DNA of 64,000 nt from Prevotella sp. (GTDB lineage: Bacteria; Bacteroidota; Bacteroidia; Bacteroidales; Bacteroidaceae), in NCBI GenBank assembly GCA_017619375.1, contig JAFZSL010000056.1, forward strand, positions 62,001-126,000. The letters run 5' to 3'. The notes below the pieces were generated by a model. It was not told the origin of the DNA and ran no database searches. It saw only the letters and a list, made by a program, of their open reading frames with translations. The position numbers and the translations under genes are program-made. This document shows, piece after piece, positions 7,978-16,612 of this stretch (positions are counted from its first letter, which is position 1; every line of letters starts with the position of its first letter).

Positions 7978-8490
7978 TCATCTGCTGTACCCCAGTTTTT
8001 CGAGCACCTCGTTGCTGATGTCAATTTTCGGCGAGCCGAAGATGATGCCGGTGTCGCTGGACCGGTCGAGTACGAGAGAGTATCCTCGCAGTTCGGAAAT
8101 GTCCTTCACGGCGGTGTAGATTTCCTCCTGGATGGGGGTCATGAGACTCTCCCTCTTCTTGAACAACTCGCCCTCCGGTCCAAAATACTTGCGCTTGAGA
8201 TCGCTGGCTTCCTTCTCCTTGGCGAGGATGTCGTCCTGGCGCTTCTTTTTCTGCTCCTGTGAAAGGAAGACCACCTCGTTCTGGTAATTCTTGTACATGG
8301 TGGACGCCTCGGTATTGAGCGCCTCCACCTCGGCCTGCCACTTCTTGGAAACCTGGTTGAGTTGCTCATTGGCCCGCTCGTAAGCAGGGATGTTCTTCAA
8401 GATGTAGTCCATGTCTATGAGTGCGAATTTCTGTGCATTGGCCGTCAGCGCCACCAGCGCCATCAGGCTCATCATGATCATTTTTTTCAT
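7978..8490 (-). CDS. OmpH/Skp-family periplasmic chaperone (copy 1)
   Basis: A 170-aa exported OmpH/Skp-like protein directly after bamA (37-bp gap). The signal peptide MKKMIMMSLMALVALTANAQ is followed by FALIDMDYILKNIPAYE, a Lys/Glu-rich coiled coil (about residues 45-110) and a C-terminal strand region (YSLVLDRSSDTGIIFGSP). The start at 8490 is chosen for the signal peptide; longer starts add about 26 non-conserved residues. It is likely co-transcribed with bamA. Similarity to copies 2 and 3 is strongest at the beginning of the mature chain. Confidence 0.9.
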   Translation of the reverse strand: MKKMIMMSLMALVALTANAQKFALIDMDYILKNIPAYERANEQLNQVSKKWQAEVEALNTEASTMYKNYQNEVVFLSQEQKKKRQDDILAKEKEASDLKRKYFGPEGELFKKRESLMTPIQEEIYTAVKDISELRGYSLVLDRSSDTGIIFGSPKIDISNEVLEKLGYSR

Positions 8491-8527
8491 ATTAGTTGTT
8501 TTTGTGGTTTCGGGAAAATGATTATGT

Positions 8528-11146
8528 TTAGAATTCTTGTCCGAGTACGAAATGGAACTGCGAACCACCCTTCTTGCCCCACACCTTGTCGAAGCCGTAA
8601 GCCCAGTCGATACCCATCATTCCGACCATGGGGAGGAAGATGCGCACACCGGCACCCGCAGAACGCTTCATATCGAAGATGTTGAATTTCTTGGGGTCGT
8701 TCCATGCATTTCCGGCTTCCAAGAAAGTGAGTCCGTAGATGGTGGTGTTGCCGAGCATGAACGGATAGCGCAGTTCGAGCGACAACCTGTCGTATGCATA
8801 TCCAGCGGCTCCCGACGGTGTGAGCGACCCGTTGTCGTATCCCCTCAGTCCGATGGTTTCCTCAGCATATCCATTGGAGTATCCACTCATGCCGTCACCA
8901 CCGACGTAGAAGGTTTCGAATGGCGACTTCTTGTACTTGTTATAGTATCCGAGGATGCCCAGTTCAACCCTGGTCATGAGCACGAAGCACTTTGTCCCGC
9001 CGGTGAGTGCTGTGAATGTGCGAGCCTTGAACTTCCACTTGTGGTATTCCACCCACCTGTATTTCTGCTGCTGCTCTTCAGTGAAGGTAGCCGAGCGATA
9101 GTCGGTGGCCAGATGCTCGAAGTCCTTGTTCTCCCATTTCGACCAAGGCGGGGTGACAGAGAGCGAGAGTGAGAACTCCGAACCTTTTCTCGGGAAGAGT
9201 TGGTTGTCAGTGGAAACACGGTTGAGCGCGATGTTTAAGTTGAGGTTGTTACAGTTGCCGTTGGTGACGAGGAAATAGTTCCAATTCCTGAGCATGTAGC
9301 GTGTGTATCCCAAAGAGAGCGAGAGTGTGAAATAGTCATCGGGCCAGCGGAGTCGTTTACCCCATCCTAAGGATGCGCCCAGCAGTTCCACATACTTGTC
9401 GGGATCGTAGTAGTTTTCGTAGTTGTTGTAATAACTGCTTCCATAGCCACCATAGAGATAGTTGTAGTAACTGTACCTGTAAGCCGAGTTGTAATAGGTG
9501 CTCGACACGTCGGTCTGCTTGGAGAAGAATACACCCACGTTGAACTGTATGGGTCGTTTCCCTCCGAACCATTCCGTGGAATAAGAGGCATTGTACGACT
9601 GGTAATAGGTGCCGTTGGTTTGTGCTCCGATGGAAAGCACCTCGCCGTCGCCGATGGGCAGTATTCCCCTGTGCTCCCTGTTCTTGCTGAACAGGTTGCG
9701 TATGGAGAAGTTGTTGAGTTTGAGTCCCACTCGGCCGATGACACCGGTTTGTCCCCATCCCAGTGAGAATTCTATCTGGTCATTGGACTTTTGTTCCAGT
9801 TGCCAGTTGATGTCCACGGTCCCATCCTCATAGTTGGGTTGCACGTCGGGATTGACCTTTTCCGGGTCGAAATGGCCCATTGACATCAGTTCACGAGCGG
9901 TACGCTGGAGTGCTTCTTTGGAGAAGAGGTCGCCTGGCTTGGTCCTGAGTTCACGTCTGACGACGTTTTCATACAGTCTGTCGTTGCCATTGATGCGCAC
10001 CCTGTTGATATGCGCCTGCGTGCCCTCTGTGATTCGCATCTCAAGGTCGATGGAGTCTCCTACGACATTGACCTCGGTAGGTTGGAGGTTATAGAAGAGG
10101 TATCCGTGGTTCCAGTAATAGTTTCCCACGGCGTCATCGTCTTCAGAGAGTCTTTTGCTGAGTTGTTTCTGGTTGTAGACATCCCCTTTTCCCATTCCGA
10201 GTTCCCTGCTGAGGAAATCGGTGGGATAGACGGTGTTCCCCACCCATGTGATGTTTCTGATGTAGTATTTCCTTCCCTCGTCCACCTTGACATATACGTT
10301 GACATGCTTGTCATCGTAGTTCCATACGCTGTCCTCCAAGATGGTGGCATCGCGGTAGCCATACTCGTTGTATTTCTCGATGATTTTCTGCTTGTCTTCC
10401 TTCCAGCGGTCAGGTGTGAATTTCTTTGACTTGAAGATGGAGCCGAATTTCCCGGCCTCATGTGTCTTGGCCAGCGCACCTTTCCTTAGGAATCCGCCCT
10501 TGATTTTCTTGTCGGTGAGTTGCTCGTTGCCCACGATGTATATCTCGTGCACCTTCATCTTCTCTTTCTTGTCCACCTCGAAATCGAGGATCACCATGTT
10601 CTTGTTGGCAACGTCATCCCTCTGTGTGATGGTGATTTCAGCATTCTTGTATCCTTTGTCATCGAAGTATTTCTTGGCGAGGATCTTTGCCCTGTCCAGC
10701 ACGTTGGGTGTGAGTTGGCCGCCGACGATGATGCCCAACTTGGCCTCCATGTCTTCCCTCTCCGACTTTTTGAGTCCTATGTAGTTGATGGTGGAGACCC
10801 TTGGCCTAATGCTCAGATGTATGTTGAGGTATATCTTGTCTCCCACGATTGAGTCGGCAGAGATGGATACTTCGGAGAAGAGCCCGTGTTTCCAGTATCT
10901 TTTCACGGCATCGGTGACTTCTGTTCCCGGCACGGTGATGGACTGCCCCACGGAAAGTCCCGAGATGGGAATGAGGGTGTAGTCCTCATACTCCTGCACT
11001 CCCGTGACGGCAATGCCTCCCACGGTCATGGTGCGTGGCATTGCCGCATATGAGATGTCTGGATTGACGATTACCTCTTGTGCCTTTGCCGCCATTGATG
11101 TGATGATGGCAGCGACAAGAGCGAGAAAAATCCTATGGTATCGCAT
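8528..11146 (-). CDS. bamA: Outer membrane protein assembly factor BamA
   Basis: An 872-aa Omp85 protein, the core of the machine that inserts beta-barrel proteins into the outer membrane. It has a signal peptide ending MAAKAQ (about residue 22), a periplasmic stretch of POTRA repeats (about 25-440, for example VSTINYIGLKKSEREDMEAKLG and RVRINGNDRLYENVVRREL) and a 16-strand barrel from about 440 to the end. Visible barrel motifs are the GLRGYDNGSLTP loop (VRGF/Y lid-lock type) and a terminal aromatic strand ending in Phe (VLGQEF). An unusually Tyr-rich surface loop (about residues 560-590) may be an extracellular feature. It is 62 residues longer than the E. coli protein (810). It lies 21 bp downstream of uppS and upstream of three Skp-like genes. 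Confidence 0.96.
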   Translation of the reverse strand: MRYHRIFLALVAAIITSMAAKAQEVIVNPDISYAAMPRTMTVGGIAVTGVQEYEDYTLIPISGLSVGQSITVPGTEVTDAVKRYWKHGLFSEVSISADSIVGDKIYLNIHLSIRPRVSTINYIGLKKSEREDMEAKLGIIVGGQLTPNVLDRAKILAKKYFDDKGYKNAEITITQRDDVANKNMVILDFEVDKKEKMKVHEIYIVGNEQLTDKKIKGGFLRKGALAKTHEAGKFGSIFKSKKFTPDRWKEDKQKIIEKYNEYGYRDATILEDSVWNYDDKHVNVYVKVDEGRKYYIRNITWVGNTVYPTDFLSRELGMGKGDVYNQKQLSKRLSEDDDAVGNYYWNHGYLFYNLQPTEVNVVGDSIDLEMRITEGTQAHINRVRINGNDRLYENVVRRELRTKPGDLFSKEALQRTARELMSMGHFDPEKVNPDVQPNYEDGTVDINWQLEQKSNDQIEFSLGWGQTGVIGRVGLKLNNFSIRNLFSKNREHRGILPIGDGEVLSIGAQTNGTYYQSYNASYSTEWFGGKRPIQFNVGVFFSKQTDVSSTYYNSAYRYSYYNYLYGGYGSSYYNNYENYYDPDKYVELLGASLGWGKRLRWPDDYFTLSLSLGYTRYMLRNWNYFLVTNGNCNNLNLNIALNRVSTDNQLFPRKGSEFSLSLSVTPPWSKWENKDFEHLATDYRSATFTEEQQQKYRWVEYHKWKFKARTFTALTGGTKCFVLMTRVELGILGYYNKYKKSPFETFYVGGDGMSGYSNGYAEETIGLRGYDNGSLTPSGAAGYAYDRLSLELRYPFMLGNTTIYGLTFLEAGNAWNDPKKFNIFDMKRSAGAGVRIFLPMVGMMGIDWAYGFDKVWGKKGGSQFHFVLGQEF

Positions 11147-11167
11147 GGTTGCTTTTTAGTCGATGTT

Positions 11168-11905
11168 TTACAAATTGTTGTCCTCCACCTGTGCCTCGGT
11201 CTTTCCGAAGCGTCTCTGCCTGCTTTGGTAGCACTGGATGGCCTTGTGCAGGTCTTCCTCCATGAAGTCGGGCCAATAAGTGTCGCAGAAATAGAGTTCG
11301 GAATATGCGATTTGCCAGAGCAGGTAGTTGGAGACCCTCACCTCAGCCCCTGTACGTATGAGCAAGTCCGGGTCGGGCATGAAATTGGTGACCATGTGTT
11401 TCGACATCATTTCCTCGTCGATGTCTTCCACCTTGACCTTTCCTTCCCTCACCTCCTGTGCGATTTGTCTTGTCGCTCTGGTGATTTCCCATCTTGAGGA
11501 GTAGCTGAGCGCCACAATCATCTGCATGGTGGTGTTTCCAGCGGTGTGGTCCATGGTTTCCTGCAATTTTTCCTGCACCTCCTTTGGTAATCTTTCTATC
11601 TCTCCTATGACCCGGAACCTCACATTGTTTTTCATGAAGATTTCGTCTTCCAAGGATGAAAGGACGAGGCTCATGAGTGAGGCTATCTCATCCACGGGCC
11701 TGTTCCAGTTTTCCGTGGAGAAGGTATAGAGGGTGAGGAACTTGACACCCAGCCTGGTGCATTCCGACGTGATGCGCCTGACGGCGTCGACGCCTGCCTG
11801 GTGTCCGAAACTGCGTGGTTTCCCCTGCTCGAGGGCCCACCTTCCATTGCCGTCCATGATGATGGCGATGTGCTCTGGTATACGGTTGAAGTCCAAATTA
11901 TTCAT
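11168..11905 (-). CDS. uppS: Undecaprenyl diphosphate synthase (cis-prenyltransferase)
   Basis: A 245-aa UppS, which makes C55 undecaprenyl diphosphate, the lipid carrier for peptidoglycan and surface glycans. Motifs: [12 protein letters not shown] (D18 binds Mg2+), [22 protein letters not shown], and the C-terminal [25 protein letters not shown] with the diphosphate-binding Arg residues. The Met at 11905 is preferred because it directly precedes [13 protein letters not shown]; it makes the gene overlap porG by 8 bp. The typical motif is GGExRxSNF; here the first Gly is Ala ([10 protein letters not shown]), a conservative change. It is part of the porG-uppS-bamA-ompH operon. Confidence 0.95.
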   Translation of the reverse strand: MNNLDFNRIPEHIAIIMDGNGRWALEQGKPRSFGHQAGVDAVRRITSECTRLGVKFLTLYTFSTENWNRPVDEIASLMSLVLSSLEDEIFMKNNVRFRVIGEIERLPKEVQEKLQETMDHTAGNTTMQMIVALSYSSRWEITRATRQIAQEVREGKVKVEDIDEEMMSKHMVTNFMPDPDLLIRTGAEVRVSNYLLWQIAYSELYFCDTYWPDFMEEDLHKAIQCYQSRQRRFGKTEAQVEDNNL

Positions 11906-12575
11906 CCTCGTTATGACAAGTTCTACATTTGGCCATGAAGCTGTAAGAAATGGTAGCTTGCAGTGCCGAATAGCAGTCGGTGTTCTTGAACATTCCGCTG
12001 CTCTTGATGCTATATGGGTCTGGCATTCCGTCAAGATGGTCGCTCATGGAGAAATGTATGCTCCATTCGACACCGAGGTTGATTCGGTCGGCCAGTTTGT
12101 ATTTCACTCCCACGCCTACGGGTAGGTTGGCTGTGAACACGTTTTTGTCGGCTTTCGCATAGGTTGCTCCCAGACCGATGCTGATGAAGGGTGTGAGTGG
12201 TTTCGCCCCCCTGTATTCACGCCCCGTGCCATAGGGCCAGAAATTGTATTCATAAGTGGCGGAGAGGTCGACCAACGAGTTGTCAAACTTGTATGGTGTC
12301 TCCTGCATCCCCGGGTAATATGTTTCCTCGTTGCTCGATGAACCTTTCACCTTTCCGTAACTCAATCCAAGTTTGAATCCGTGGTAGGGGTTGATCATGC
12401 GCCTGAGAACGGCAGAAAGCATGGGCTGCTGATGCTTGAGTGGGCTTTCGTTGAAATCGCCCATGTAACTCATCAGTCCGAGTCCTCCTCCCACTTCCAT
12501 GAGATATTCCACGTCGCCTTGGGCTTTGGCGGCAGCGGGCAATGCGAACAACAGCAGCAGGATGGCCTTTCTCAT
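11898..12575 (-). CDS. porG: PorG-like outer membrane protein (DUF6089 family)
   Basis: A 225-aa outer-membrane beta-barrel with signal peptide [19 protein letters not shown]. The mature part is a series of amphipathic strands ([80 protein letters not shown]). It ends in a short tail with a [10 protein letters not shown] motif. Family knowledge: in Porphyromonas gingivalis the gene at the same place (next to uppS, the omp85/bamA gene and two ompH genes) is porG, needed for type IX secretion. Gene order and fold match, so it is called PorG-like; no other T9SS genes are in the window. It overlaps uppS by 8 bp and follows the DUF6242 gene by 17 bp. Confidence 0.82.
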   Translation of the reverse strand: MRKAILLLLFALPAAAKAQGDVEYLMEVGGGLGLMSYMGDFNESPLKHQQPMLSAVLRRMINPYHGFKLGLSYGKVKGSSSNEETYYPGMQETPYKFDNSLVDLSATYEYNFWPYGTGREYRGAKPLTPFISIGLGATYAKADKNVFTANLPVGVGVKYKLADRINLGVEWSIHFSMSDHLDGMPDPYSIKSSGMFKNTDCYSALQATISYSFMAKCRTCHNEDE

Positions 12576-12592
12576 GACGGTGTCGGGTGATG

Positions 12593-14017
12593 TTATTCCG
12601 TGAACGCTGTGGGTCTCTTTTCCCCACTATTGGCACTCATGCGGCCTTTCCACACCTGTCCGCTTTCTCCACAGACAAGCCAGAGGAAGTTGTTGGCATC
12701 GACAGTCATGGTGAACACGTCGCCACATTCGAAGCCGGCGGGGAAGGAGCAACTTTCGCTCTTGTTCCAATAGATTCCCCCGTCGTTGCTGAAATAGAAG
12801 CGCTGGAAGCCCTTCTCCTGGCAAGCACCTCGCCCGGATGCCCCGGCAGCCAGGATGCCATTGTCGTAGTTCACGATGTTGAGAGATGCCAATCGTGGCA
12901 GCATGCGTGAAGCCACGTCATCAGGATTGACATACATCCAAGGGTCGTGAGTGGAGAATTGTGAGAAGTCGGCCAACTTGCTCCAGACGTGTGCTTGCAC
13001 ATCATCCGGGAAAATGCTTTCGGAACGGTTGCCGACAAGTGTGATGATTTCGGTATCTTTGTCCACGCGTGACGAGAAGCAGCAGAATGAAAGGTCCGTG
13101 GTGGGGAGCAGGCTGGCATTGGTGTCGAGCTGCTCGCTGACCCATGTCGCACCTTCGTCTGAAGAGGAGATGAGGTTGTCTCCCTCGTCAAGGGCATAGA
13201 GTTTGGTGCTGCTGGCAGCCACCAACCTATGAAGTTCCCCGCTCCCTGTCGGTTCCCATGTGATGCAGTCGTCGGTGCGCCAAATGGTGCTATGGCTGTA
13301 GAGGTAGAGATAGCCTCCCATAGGCACCACGTTCTCATGGATGTCGGGTTGGGCCATCACATTGCCATCCCATGGCAATGCTTCCCAGTTTGTTCCGTCG
13401 TTGATGTCAGTGGAATAGATGTTACCAGTCCTGCCGTTGGAGCAGAAGAGGTATACATGATTGCCGAGAGAGATGGCCTTCATCCCTGTGGCTTCCGCGA
13501 AATCCTGCTGATTGGTCGTGTTGTGCCACAAGAAAGAGTCGGCCTCTTCCTTGTGTACGTTGACATTGACGGAGTAACGTACGACATTTTCCCCATTGAG
13601 GGAATACACCACCAACTCTCTTGGCACAGAGAAGTCCAAGGAGTCGCTGCTGTTGTAATAGAACAACGAATCGCTGATGGTGCTTTTGAGCAGCACCTGT
13701 GCGGAATTCTTGCTTCCGATGGTGCATACGACGTGTTTCACATCAGTCCCGTATGGCAGCGAGTCGGGATTGTAGATGGTGCGGTTGACTTGGTCGATAT
13801 AGAACCTATAGCTGCTTCCGGTGACGGTGGACTTGATGGTGCTGTCGTTTCCTGTAGAGGACTTGGTGGTGACGTATCTGTTGAGTGTTCCCAAAGAGAA
13901 CGCCGAAATGGCTGCATCGCTGGGATAGACGATCTCGTCGCTGTCGTCGTCTAAGCAAGAAGTGAAGGTGAAAAGCACCGAGCATAAGACGGCGAGAAGC
14001 ATCAAAGAATGTTTCAT
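12593..14017 (-). CDS. DUF6242 lipoprotein, likely surface exposed
   Basis: A 474-aa lipoprotein: signal peptide, lipobox TFTSC with lipidated C21, then an acidic LDDDSDE, the kind of charge cluster that acts as a surface-export signal in Bacteroidetes lipoproteins. After an N-terminal domain (about residues 30-160) there is a beta-propeller-like region with repeated BNR/Asp-box-like turns (SSDEGATWVSE, SNDGGIYWNKS, RTDDCITWEP), typical of DUF6242. Such turns occur in sialidases, but no catalytic residues can be assigned here, so enzymatic activity is not claimed. The start at 14017 begins the signal peptide. It is the first gene of the envelope cluster, 17 bp upstream of porG. Confidence 0.82.
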   Translation of the reverse strand: MKHSLMLLAVLCSVLFTFTSCLDDDSDEIVYPSDAAISAFSLGTLNRYVTTKSSTGNDSTIKSTVTGSSYRFYIDQVNRTIYNPDSLPYGTDVKHVVCTIGSKNSAQVLLKSTISDSLFYYNSSDSLDFSVPRELVVYSLNGENVVRYSVNVNVHKEEADSFLWHNTTNQQDFAEATGMKAISLGNHVYLFCSNGRTGNIYSTDINDGTNWEALPWDGNVMAQPDIHENVVPMGGYLYLYSHSTIWRTDDCITWEPTGSGELHRLVAASSTKLYALDEGDNLISSSDEGATWVSEQLDTNASLLPTTDLSFCCFSSRVDKDTEIITLVGNRSESIFPDDVQAHVWSKLADFSQFSTHDPWMYVNPDDVASRMLPRLASLNIVNYDNGILAAGASGRGACQEKGFQRFYFSNDGGIYWNKSESCSFPAGFECGDVFTMTVDANNFLWLVCGESGQVWKGRMSANSGEKRPTAFTE

Positions 14018-14119
14018 TTCTATATTTTTATTGGGTTGCATCGGCCGAGATATATTCTCCGCAGCCTTGCGGATAGCGCCCTCAAGGGGTGTCGCCTGGC
14101 CTTTGTCTTTAATTTGACT

Positions 14120-14128
14120 GCAAATTTA
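14120..14128 (-). promoter_or_regulatory. Possible -7 element for the DUF6242-porG-uppS-bamA cluster
   Basis: TAAATTTGC on the minus strand fits TAnnTTTGC, about 100 nt upstream of the DUF6242 start. The nearest TTTG (14141-14144) is only 12 nt away, so the -33 box is uncertain. No better promoter is seen between here and the gene. Confidence 0.4.
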
Positions 14129-14374
14129 ATCAGATTTCCTCAAAAATAACGTATTTTCTCCACTTTATTATGCAATTTATTGATTTCAAGTGCATTTTTT
14201 AAGGTCTGTTTAGACTTATTGGCGAAAAAAGACGAGTGAGGCGAATCGGACTGGTCGGACAGGTCTGGCTGTCCATACTGGTGCTGGATGGTAAAAGTGC
14301 AGAAAAAAGAGCAGAAAAAAGGCACAAAAAAAGAGGACGACATGAATCGCTCACACCGGCCTCCTGAAAACAAT

Positions 14375-14470
14375 TCAACGGATGTTGGTCTTCACCAAAG
14401 TAATGATGCTCATAACGGTTGCAAAAACAACCAAGACCAACATTGCTGTCGTTTCAAAATCTAATAACAT
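14375..14470 (-). CDS. Small membrane peptide, 31 aa (unannotated sORF)
   Basis: A 31-codon ORF that begins MLLDFETTAM, continues with about 17 hydrophobic residues (MLVLVVFATVMSIITLV) and ends KTNIR, then TGA. It therefore predicts a single membrane helix with a short acidic N-terminus and a basic tail, N-out/C-in by the positive-inside rule. A purine-rich AAGGTAAAG precedes the ATG. A promoter -7 match (TAATTTTGC) lies 65 nt upstream and overlaps a perfect palindrome. I do not recognise a family. It could be a membrane stress peptide, a regulator of a transporter, a type I toxin-like peptide, or not translated at all. The own-promoter/ATG/TM combination is the support; there is no homology evidence. 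Confidence 0.45.
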   Translation of the reverse strand: MLLDFETTAMLVLVVFATVMSIITLVKTNIR

Positions 14471-14533
14471 AATCTTTACCTTAAATCTATCAAACTACTA
14501 ACCTATATGAAAAAAGCATTCTCACGAACACGA

Positions 14534-14566
14534 TGCAAAATTAATAAATTGTGTGCGCGCACACAA
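14534..14566 (-). promoter_or_regulatory. Promoter of the 31-aa sORF overlapped by an 18-bp palindrome
   Basis: On the minus strand, TAATTTTGC (-7, 14534-14542) lies about 21 nt downstream of a TTG at the -33 position (14564-14566). The -33 region is part of a perfect 18-bp palindrome, TTGTGTGCGCGCACACAA (14549-14566). A repressor or activator dimer could bind it. The core GTGTGCGCGCACAC alternates purine and pyrimidine, which favours Z-DNA under supercoiling. Confidence 0.5.
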
Positions 14567-14677
14567 GCGTTTCGCCATGATTTTTCCTTTTTATTGCCAT
14601 TTTTTTGACATAGGTCAAATGGAGGATTACCTTGTTTTTCTAAGATTACCAAAATTACCAAGATTACTGATCGCAAA

Positions 14678-14703
14678 AGCCCCGGCCAAAATTGGCCGGG
14701 GCT
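14678..14703 (-). terminator. Rho-independent terminator of pckA
   Basis: Perfect 10-bp GC-rich stem (AGCCCCGGCC / GGCCGGGGCT) with a 6-nt loop, 25 nt downstream of the pckA stop. On the minus strand it is followed by TTT. A classic intrinsic terminator. Confidence 0.85.
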
Positions 14704-14728
14704 GCGTATTTAAAACGACTTGTATGGT

Positions 14729-16360
14729 TTAGAGTTTCGGGCCGGCTGCTACCAAAGCCTTTCCAGCATCGTTGCCTTCATACTTGACGAAGTTCTTGAT
14801 GAACCTTCCAGCGAGATCCTTGGCTTTCTCCTCCCAGATGTTGGGGTCGGCATAGGTGTCGCGGGGGTCGAGGATGTTGGTGTCCACACCGGGAAGCTCT
14901 GTCGGCACTTCGAAGTCGAAGTAAGGAATCTTCTTGGTGGGTGCAGAATTGATGCTTCCGTCGAGGATGGCGTCGATGATGCCACGTGTGTCCTTGATGG
15001 AGATGCGCTTGCCTGAACCATTCCAACCTGTGTTCACCAAGTAAGCCTTTGCACCATTGGCTTCCATTCTCTTGACGAGTTCCTCAGCATATTTGGTGGG
15101 ATGCAGTTCGAGGAAAGCCTGTCCGAAGCAAGCGGAGAAGGTAGGTGTGGGCTCAGTGATGCCGCGCTCTGTACCAGCGAGTTTTGCGGTGAAACCAGAG
15201 AGGAAGTAGTATTTGGTCTGCTCCGGTGTGAGGATGCTCACGGGAGGAAGCACGCCGAATGCGTCAGCCGAGAGGAAGATCACCTGGTTGGCTGCAGGTC
15301 CTGCACTGATGGGGTTGACATTCTTCACGATTTTCTCGATATGCTCGATGGGGTAGCTCACACGTGTGTTCTCTGTGACGCTCTTGTCGGCGAAGTCGAT
15401 TTTACCATTCTCGTCGACGGTGACGTTCTCGAGGAGTGCGTTGCGACGGATGGCGTTGTAGATGTCGGGCTCGCTCTCCTTGTCGAGGTTGATGACCTTT
15501 GCATAGCAGCCACCTTCGAAGTTGAACACGCCGTTGTCATCCCATCCGTGCTCGTCGTCGCCGATAAGCAGACGTTTCGGGTCTGTGGAGAGGGTGGTCT
15601 TTCCTGTTCCGGAGAGTCCGAAGAAGATGGCGGTGTTCTTGCCTTCCATGTCGGTGTTTGCAGAGCAGTGCATGGCAGCGATGCCCTTGAGGGGCAGGTA
15701 GTAGTTCATCATGGAGAAGAGTCCCTTCTTCATCTCACCACCATACCATGTGTTGAGGATGACCTGCTCACGGCTGGTGACGTTGAAGACGACAGCGGTC
15801 TCAGAGTGGAGTCCCAGTTCCTTGTAGTTGGGCACCTTGGCCTTTGAAGCGTTGAAGACCACGAAGTCGGGCTCTTGGTCCAATTCTTCCTGATTGATAG
15901 GACGGATGAACATGTTGGTCACGAAATGAGCCTGCCAAGCCACTTCCATGATAAAGCGCACCTTCATGCGGGTGTCCTTGTTGGCGCCGCAGAAGCCGTC
16001 CACTACATAAAGTTTCTTATAGGATAGTTCAGCCTTTGCAAGTGTCTTCACGGCAACCCATGTCTCCAAGCTGGCGGGGTGGTTGTCGTTCTTATATTCA
16101 TCGCTTGTCCACCACACGGTGTCTTTGGATGTTTCATCCATGACGATGAACTTGTCTTTAGGTGAACGTCCGGTGTAGATGCCAGTCATCACGTTGACAG
16201 CGTCAAGCTCTGTGAGTTGGCCTTTGTCATACCCCGTGAGGTCGGCTTTCATCTCTTCTTCGAAGAGTTCCTCATAAGAGGGGTTGTAAACCACTTCGGT
16301 GGTTCCGGCGATGCCGTACTTCTCAAGTAAAATTGCCTTATCAAACTTTGCCATTTTCAC
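14729..16360 (-). CDS. pckA: Phosphoenolpyruvate carboxykinase (ATP)
   Basis: A 543-aa ATP-dependent PEPCK, interconverting oxaloacetate and PEP. In succinate-forming Bacteroidales it mainly runs toward oxaloacetate, fixing CO2 and making ATP. The sequence shows the kinase-1a P-loop [11 protein letters not shown] (residues 248-258), the metal-binding [21 protein letters not shown] block (268-288), the substrate-binding TGRSPKDK (63-70) and a C-terminal [10 protein letters not shown] motif. Length matches E. coli (540). MKMAKFD begins at 16360; the second Met (16354) is an equally possible start. A -7 element TAATTTTGC lies upstream at 16412-16420 and a strong terminator follows. korB lies upstream in the same direction, 252 bp away. 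Confidence 0.97.
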   Translation of the reverse strand: MKMAKFDKAILLEKYGIAGTTEVVYNPSYEELFEEEMKADLTGYDKGQLTELDAVNVMTGIYTGRSPKDKFIVMDETSKDTVWWTSDEYKNDNHPASLETWVAVKTLAKAELSYKKLYVVDGFCGANKDTRMKVRFIMEVAWQAHFVTNMFIRPINQEELDQEPDFVVFNASKAKVPNYKELGLHSETAVVFNVTSREQVILNTWYGGEMKKGLFSMMNYYLPLKGIAAMHCSANTDMEGKNTAIFFGLSGTGKTTLSTDPKRLLIGDDEHGWDDNGVFNFEGGCYAKVINLDKESEPDIYNAIRRNALLENVTVDENGKIDFADKSVTENTRVSYPIEHIEKIVKNVNPISAGPAANQVIFLSADAFGVLPPVSILTPEQTKYYFLSGFTAKLAGTERGITEPTPTFSACFGQAFLELHPTKYAEELVKRMEANGAKAYLVNTGWNGSGKRISIKDTRGIIDAILDGSINSAPTKKIPYFDFEVPTELPGVDTNILDPRDTYADPNIWEEKAKDLAGRFIKNFVKYEGNDAGKALVAAGPKL

Positions 16361-16411
16361 TAAATATTTAAATGTGTGAATATTCCTATTTTACCTTTGT
16401 TGAAATCGAGT

Positions 16412-16420
16412 GCAAAATTA
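16412..16420 (-). promoter_or_regulatory. Possible -7 element for pckA
   Basis: TAATTTTGC on the minus strand matches TAnnTTTGC 52 nt upstream of pckA. No TTTG is found at the normal 19-21 nt spacing, so this is a partial call. Confidence 0.4.
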
Positions 16421-16501
16421 GCAAAAAAGCGTGTAATGGCAAAAAATGGCACACAAAAATTGTGGTGTGCAATTCAAAAAAGCCTAAAGTTTTTTGAAAG
16501 C

Positions 16502-16536
16502 AAAGCCCCATGCGACTCATTTGCCACATGGGGTTT
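16502..16536 (-). terminator. Weak terminator after korB
   Basis: On the minus strand a CCCCATG/CATGGGG stem (16506-16512 with 16527-16533) with flanking A/T pairs is followed by CTTTGCTTTC. The T tract is broken, so termination would be partial; it separates korAB from pckA. Confidence 0.4.
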
Positions 16537-16612
16537 GCAAAATATGGAGTTTCCAGAAGGTGTCAGGAACTTTTAGAAAATTACAAGAAATTCCCTAAAA
16601 GGGCTTGTCATG

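Larger units (their letters stand above)
14042..14728. other. Gene-poor region between DUF6242 and pckA
   Basis: A 687-bp gap. It holds the 31-codon ORF at 14375-14470 with its promoter and palindrome, a predicted DUF6242 promoter element (14120-14128), a short run of AAGATTACC-like repeats (about 14642-14668) and the pckA terminator (14678-14703). Minus-strand frames also run through the 14140-14373 stretch. One GTG start after a CAGGAGG sequence (about 14357) could encode about 51 residues with a hydrophobic start, but its composition is poor and it is not called. Confidence 0.6.

Noticed and set aside
14198-14356. GTG-started frame of about 51 codons on the minus strand after a CAGGAGG
   Set aside because: Hydrophobic start looks like a signal peptide, but the rest is low-quality, Ser/Pro-rich sequence with no family resemblance; SD-led starts are unusual here.
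14140-14728. tRNA or riboswitch in the gene-poor gap
   Set aside because: No cloverleaf, CCA-compatible acceptor stem or known riboswitch core could be recognised by eye; only the terminator and palindrome are clear.
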